A stretch of 18,379 nt of DNA from Planctomycetes bacterium GWF2_50_10 (GTDB lineage Bacteria; Planctomycetota; Phycisphaerae; Sedimentisphaerales; GWF2-50-10), in assembly GCA_001824635.1 (NCBI GenBank), contig MHYB01000044.1, forward strand, positions 10,989 through 29,367, read 5' to 3'. Shown piece after piece: positions 15,151 to 18,379 of the stretch. The notes under the pieces are model-generated. The model was given only the letters and a program-made list of their open reading frames with translations. It ran no database searches and was not told the origin of the DNA. The translations under genes and the position numbers were made by a program. Within the stretch, counting starts at the first letter, position 1; every line of letters begins with the position of its first letter.

Positions 15151-15480
15151 TTCTACTCCGGTTTGTCATAACCTGCTATTATACTCATACGTCAGCAAAA
15201 AACAATGCCGCTCTCCGCTGCCGCCGGCCTTTGAGTTTTATGACATTTTCCTGCCGGGGTCTTAGATTTTCCTGCTGAAAAATATCGCCGATAGTCTTTT
15301 TCCATGAGCCGCTTTACTTATCCTGCCGCGTATTGTCGCTGTCTTGCTTCTGGCTGCAATATACCGCCAAATGCAGTTTAGCTGTTTACTGCAAAACTTC
15401 CGGTTTTTACTTAAAGACCCCGACATCATTGAAAGTGTATGCTGTAAACGTAACAAGAGTTCAAAATAAAGGAGACAGCT
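15151..15480. other. Divergent intergenic region, 330 bases
   Basis: This region separates the minus-strand DUF6599 operon from the plus-strand methyltransferase. Besides the minus-strand promoter it holds a palindrome, TGCAGT (15372-15377) with ACTGCA (15388-15393), which could be an operator or small hairpin. A weak plus-strand promoter candidate is TTGAAA (15429-15434), 16 bases, TAACAA (15451-15456). No riboswitch signature was found and no convincing gene. A 76-codon minus-strand frame (15262-15492) overlaps the methyltransferase start and looks like chance. Confidence 0.55.
15178..15205 (-). promoter_or_regulatory. Promoter of the DUF6599-DUF362-DUF1638 operon
   Basis: On the minus strand, a perfect TATAAT (15183-15178) is preceded by TTGTTT (15205-15200) with a 16-base gap. 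The start of transcription would fall near 15171, about 20 bases before the DUF6599 ATG and ahead of its GGAG site. Confidence 0.6.
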
Positions 15481-16593
15481 ATGGATCGCCAATATTATAT
15501 TGACCTTGCAAACTCAGGGCTGCATTTCCCGATCGGAGCAGACCTTGTCCTTAAAGAGCACGCAGACCATGACGAGATACTTCGCGACGGCGTGCGGCTT
15601 GGCAAAGTCATAGCAGACGCCGCGACAATATACAAAACTCCCCTGGCCATGCCCGTGATGGATCTTGTTCTGGAAAAGGCACTTCTCCTTAGAGCACTTG
15701 GCGGCGTATCGGAAAAGGATATCCCCACATTCCATTTCTCATCGTGCCCCACACAGGATCAGTTGCAGACCATCCACTCTGCCATTAACGGCCCGCTGGA
15801 TCCGCGACTGCAGGCCAACGTCGATGCCGTCCAATATGTAGCCCAAAACACAGATCTCCTTCCAGTCGGCATGAGCATCGGCCCATTCTCACTCATGACC
15901 AAGCTCGTAGCCGAACCAATCACACCAGTGTACCTGGCGGGTATGGGCATTACCGCAGCTGAGGATGCGGATGTGAAAATGCTTGAGACCCTGATGGATT
16001 TAGCCGTTGAAATAATCCTCCGCTCATTTCGCGCACAGGCAGCTGCAGGCGCAAAAGCATTCTTCATCGCCGAACCCGCCGCCAACTCCGTCTATGTCTC
16101 GCCAAAGCAGATGGCCGACGGCTCGGATATTTTCGACCGTATGATCATGAAATACCTTCGCCGCATAAAGGCCGAATTGGATTCTGCAGGGGTAGACCTG
16201 TTCTTGCACTGCTGCGGTGAACTGACCAATGAAATGGTGCAGGCCTTCACGAAACTTGACCCCGCATTGCTCTCCCTGGGCGCATCACGAAAGCTCTGGG
16301 AGGATGCACTTATCGTTCCCAAAAACATCGTCCTGTACGGAAACCTCCCTTCCAAACGTTTCTTCAGCGACGAGCTAATCACTGTCGACCAGGTTCGCCG
16401 CATGTCGCTTGAGTTCGTGGCAATGATGAAGGCGACCGGCCATCCTTATATTCTCGGTACCGAGTGCGACGTCCTCTGCGTCCATGGCCATGAAAAGACT
16501 CTCATGTCCAAAGCCATGGCTATCGTAGATTGCCTCGGCGACCACCATAATAACCAAAAATTCCCGCCAACCCGCATCCGCCCGGTCGCCTGA
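15481..16593 (+). CDS. Uroporphyrinogen-decarboxylase-family methyltransferase (MtaA/CmuA-like)
   Basis: This 370-residue protein has the uroporphyrinogen decarboxylase fold but the marks of the corrinoid methyltransferase branch. F-L-H-C-C-G-E-L (241-248) supplies H243-x-C245. Cys residues C329 (T-E-C-D) and C333 near the end match the third position of the His-x-Cys...Cys zinc site seen in MtaA. E-P-A-A-N-S-V-Y-V-S-P (198-208) and G-P-F-S-L-M-T (134-140) are family segments. These enzymes move a methyl group between a methylated corrinoid protein and a thiol acceptor; here neither a corrinoid protein gene nor the acceptor is identified in the window. A heme-pathway HemE role is less likely because of the zinc motif. 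The ATG at 15481 has GGAG 7 bases upstream (15471-15474), and a terminator ends the unit at 16616-16641. It is transcribed divergently from DUF1638. Confidence 0.85.
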   Translation: MDRQYYIDLANSGLHFPIGADLVLKEHADHDEILRDGVRLGKVIADAATIYKTPLAMPVMDLVLEKALLLRALGGVSEKDIPTFHFSSCPTQDQLQTIHSAINGPLDPRLQANVDAVQYVAQNTDLLPVGMSIGPFSLMTKLVAEPITPVYLAGMGITAAEDADVKMLETLMDLAVEIILRSFRAQAAAGAKAFFIAEPAANSVYVSPKQMADGSDIFDRMIMKYLRRIKAELDSAGVDLFLHCCGELTNEMVQAFTKLDPALLSLGASRKLWEDALIVPKNIVLYGNLPSKRFFSDELITVDQVRRMSLEFVAMMKATGHPYILGTECDVLCVHGHEKTLMSKAMAIVDCLGDHHNNQKFPPTRIRPVA

Positions 16594-16615
16594 AAATTGA
16601 GCCCCCAAACCAGAC

Positions 16616-16641
16616 GGGCAGGCTCCAAAACCTGCCCTTTT
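16616..16641 (+). terminator. Rho-independent terminator of the methyltransferase gene
   Basis: GGGCAGG (16616-16622) pairs perfectly with CCTGCCC (16631-16637) across an 8-base loop and is followed by TTTT and a pyrimidine-rich tail. It begins 23 bases after the methyltransferase stop, so ppdK needs its own promoter. Confidence 0.8.
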
Positions 16642-16667
16642 CTCCTTTCTCCTGCCTCCTTTCCCTC

Positions 16668-16687
16668 AACCCTGAACCCTGAACCCT
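16668..16687. repeat. Short AACCCTG tandem repeat
   Basis: The 7-base unit AACCCTG occurs 2.9 times in a row between the terminator and the ppdK promoter. It lies in a strongly pyrimidine-rich stretch (about 16637-16690). It is too short for a function to be claimed. Confidence 0.6.
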
Positions 16688-16698
16688 CTTTTTAGTAT

Positions 16699-16727
16699 TT
16701 GACACCGCCCACCTCCTCCTTTAGAAT
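16699..16727 (+). promoter_or_regulatory. Near-consensus sigma-70 promoter of ppdK
   Basis: TTGACA (16699-16704, perfect) and TAGAAT (16722-16727, 5/6) are 17 bases apart. The start of transcription would be near 16734, giving a leader of about 120 bases. This is the strongest promoter in the window, suiting a highly expressed central metabolic gene. Confidence 0.75.
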
Positions 16728-16748
16728 GCGACATCTTTTAATTTTATC

Positions 16749-16767
16749 GGCTCCGCGATGCGGTGCC
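16749..16767 (+). promoter_or_regulatory. Hairpin in the ppdK leader
   Basis: GGC-T-CCGC, loop GAT, GCGG-T-GCC forms a compact stem of seven pairs with one T-T mismatch. It lies about 15 bases after the predicted start of the ppdK transcript. It could stabilise the mRNA 5' end. No U-run follows, so it is not a terminator. Confidence 0.4.
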
Positions 16768-16854
16768 GGTCTAAATTCAGGACAGCACAATAATGTTCAA
16801 AGTTGCGGAATAACGTTTATAACGCATTTATCAATGTTTAAGGAGAATCTAGAA

Positions 16855-18360
16855 ATGGCCAACAAGAACGTGTATTTCTTCGGCGGCGGTAAAGCCGAGG
16901 GAAATGCCAAGATGAAGGAACTACTCGGCGGCAAGGGTGCCAACCTGGCCGAGATGGCGAACCTGGGAGTTCCGGTTCCCCCCGGTTTTACGATCACCAC
17001 AGAAGTATGCACATACTACTACGCTAACAAAAAGACCTACCCGGCAACACTGAAGAAGGAAGTTGAAGCAGCACTGGCCAAGGTCGAAAAGACCATGGGC
17101 AAGAAATTCGGCGGCGAAAAGAACCCGCTGCTCGTTTCCGTTCGTTCGGGCGCACGTTCTTCCATGCCCGGCATGATGGAAACAGTGCTCAACGTCGGTC
17201 TTACAAGCAAGACGATACCCGGCCTCATCGCGATTAGCGGCAACGAAAGATTTGTATATGACGCTTACCGCAGGCTCATGATGATGTACTCGGACGTGGT
17301 AATGGAAAAGGCTGCCGGCATCGAACCTAAGGACGATATGGGTATCCGCAAGCAGCTCGAAAAGGTCATGGACGAGATGAAGCACGCAAGAGGCGTCAAG
17401 CTCGATACCGATCTTTCAGCCCAGGACCTCAAAACACTTTGCGATTCATTCAAGAAGAAGATCAAGGAAGTACTCAAGAAGGAATTCCCCGATGATGCCA
17501 ACGAGCAGCTCTGGGGCGGCATTCACGCTGTATTTTCAAGCTGGAACGGCAAGCGTGCCATCAGCTATCGCCGTATAGAAAACATACCCGACGAATGGGG
17601 CACAGCCGTCAACGTACAGTCGATGTGCTTCGGCAACCTCGGCGACGATAGCGCAACAGGCGTTGCCTTCTCGCGTAACCCCGGCAACGGCGAACACAAG
17701 TTCTACGGCGAATACCTCATCAACGCACAGGGCGAAGATGTTGTCGCCGGTATCAGAACGCCTGCACCGATCAACGGCGCATCGCAGAGCGAACACAACA
17801 AGGGCCTCGTAACCCTCGAAAAAGCGATGCCCAAGGCATATAAAGAACTCGACGCCATACAGAAGAGGCTCGAAAAGCACTATCGTGACATGCAGGACAT
17901 CGAATTCACGATTGAAAAGGGCCGCCTGTTCATGCTTCAGTGCCGCGTAGGCAAGAGAAACGGGCCCGCCGCCGTTCAGATGGCAGTGGACATGCTCAAG
18001 GAAAAGCTCATCACCAAGGAAGAGGCCGTAATGCGAGTTACGCCCGCCCAGCTCGATGAACTTCTCCACCCGATCATCGACCCCACACTTGAAAAGGCAC
18101 AGAAGGTTCTTGCCAAGGGTCTGCCCGCAGGTCCTGGCGGCGCCAATGGCCAGATAGTATTCACAGCGCAGGACGCGGTGAACTGGGCCAAGGACGGCAA
18201 GAAGGTCATCCTCGTCCGTGAAGAAACCAACCCCGAAGACGTCGAAGGCATGAGAGCGGCACAAGCCATCCTCACCGCCCGCGGCGGCATGACAAGCCAC
18301 GCTGCACTGGTAGCACGCGGCTGGGGCAAATGCTGCATAGTCGGCTGCGGCGGGCGGTGA
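16855..18360 (+). CDS. ppdK: Pyruvate phosphate dikinase, 3' part missing
   Basis: PPDK interconverts pyruvate, ATP and phosphate with phosphoenolpyruvate, AMP and diphosphate in the cytoplasm. The visible 501 residues cover the nucleotide-binding domain (G-G-K-G-A-N-L-A-E-M at 25-34; V-S-V-R-S-G-A near 95-101; S-M-P-G-M-M-E-T-V-L-N) and the swivelling domain with the active-site G-G-M-T-S-H-A-A (His482), the residue that is phosphorylated. The PEP/pyruvate-binding barrel is absent; full-length enzymes have roughly 870-920 residues. The ATG at 16855 is chosen (AGGAG at 16841-16845), not the upstream in-frame start at 16699, which lies on the -35 box. The frame follows family sequence to V-G-C-G and then turns into G-G-R-stop. 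That tail is the inverted copy of 18253-18282, so the stop is very probably an assembly artefact and the real gene runs on past the window. Confidence 0.95.
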   Translation: MANKNVYFFGGGKAEGNAKMKELLGGKGANLAEMANLGVPVPPGFTITTEVCTYYYANKKTYPATLKKEVEAALAKVEKTMGKKFGGEKNPLLVSVRSGARSSMPGMMETVLNVGLTSKTIPGLIAISGNERFVYDAYRRLMMMYSDVVMEKAAGIEPKDDMGIRKQLEKVMDEMKHARGVKLDTDLSAQDLKTLCDSFKKKIKEVLKKEFPDDANEQLWGGIHAVFSSWNGKRAISYRRIENIPDEWGTAVNVQSMCFGNLGDDSATGVAFSRNPGNGEHKFYGEYLINAQGEDVVAGIRTPAPINGASQSEHNKGLVTLEKAMPKAYKELDAIQKRLEKHYRDMQDIEFTIEKGRLFMLQCRVGKRNGPAAVQMAVDMLKEKLITKEEAVMRVTPAQLDELLHPIIDPTLEKAQKVLAKGLPAGPGGANGQIVFTAQDAVNWAKDGKKVILVREETNPEDVEGMRAAQAILTARGGMTSHAALVARGWGKCCIVGCGGR

Positions 18361-18379
18361 GGATGGCTTGTGCCGCTCT
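18253..18379. repeat. Perfect 30-base inverted repeat at the right end (fold-back)
   Basis: Bases 18253-18282 and 18350-18379 are exact reverse complements (30 of 30), separated by 67 bases. The left arm is ordinary ppdK coding sequence just before the active-site His. The right arm ends exactly at the window end and disrupts the ppdK frame. This is the pattern of a chimeric fold-back at a contig end rather than a genomic element. Confidence 0.9.

Noticed and set aside
15151..15480. Cobalamin riboswitch upstream of the methyltransferase
   Set aside because: No B12-box-like conserved element or matching stem set could be found.
15481..16593. HemE (heme-pathway uroporphyrinogen decarboxylase)
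   Set aside because: The H-x-C and late Cys zinc ligands and the lack of neighbouring heme genes favour the methyltransferase branch.
16699..16854. Longer ppdK start at 16699
   Set aside because: It overlaps the -35 box and the conserved protein begins at 16855 behind AGGAG.
18253..18379. Mobile-element terminal inverted repeat
   Set aside because: The left arm is plain conserved ppdK coding sequence and the right arm ends at the contig end; a fold-back artefact is simpler.
1..18379. tRNA, rRNA or CRISPR array
   Set aside because: No cloverleaf-like, rRNA-like or regularly spaced direct-repeat sequence was seen on either strand by eye.

Overview
The window reads as bacterial chromosome, most likely from a planctomycete of the Phycisphaerae type. 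This is an inference. It rests on the long secreted YD-repeat protein carrying a dockerin-like Asp/Asn loop ending in V-D-L-E-D-F, on Asn/Asp/Glu/Pro-rich tokens of the DANEPND kind, on the DUF362/DUF6599/DUF1638 set, and on pyruvate phosphate dikinase. No rRNA, tRNA, CRISPR array, IS element or phage gene was found.

Layout. (1) Positions 1-4754, minus strand: a tightly packed operon behind a good sigma-70-type promoter (4781-4809). In transcription order it encodes a rhomboid-fold membrane protein that lacks the usual catalytic residues, a PflX-like radical SAM protein, a probable very small protein (not an annotated-size ORF), a Ycf46-type AAA+ ATPase, a Ycf35/DUF1257-like protein with an added membrane anchor, a DUF2997 protein, and a zinc-ribbon membrane protein cut by the left edge. 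(2) Positions 4854-6040, minus: an MFS transporter whose last 53 codons lie in another frame (one base missing near 5015-5017). (3) Positions 6104-12202, minus: a 2032-residue secreted RHS/YD-repeat protein that stops at the end of the RHS core with no C-terminal toxin. (4) Positions 12391-15150, minus: DUF1638, Tat-exported DUF362 and membrane-anchored DUF6599 genes behind a promoter with a perfect -10 box. (5) Position 15481 onward, plus strand: a uroporphyrinogen-decarboxylase-family (MtaA/CmuA-like) methyltransferase, a clear rho-independent terminator, then ppdK behind a near-consensus promoter.

How they fit. The Ycf46/Ycf35-like/DUF2997 trio is a recurring neighbourhood of unknown function. 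Here it is joined by a redox/radical enzyme and by membrane proteins at both ends, so a membrane-associated AAA+ machine is the most interesting candidate system in the window. The DUF1638 gene and the divergent methyltransferase suggest a corrinoid/one-carbon link, because DUF1638 genes are often found with such methyltransferases.

Quality warning. The last 30 bases (18350-18379) are the exact reverse complement of 18253-18282, so the right end looks like an assembly fold-back. The apparent ppdK stop at 18358-18360 is therefore not trustworthy. The MFS frameshift could also be a sequence error.
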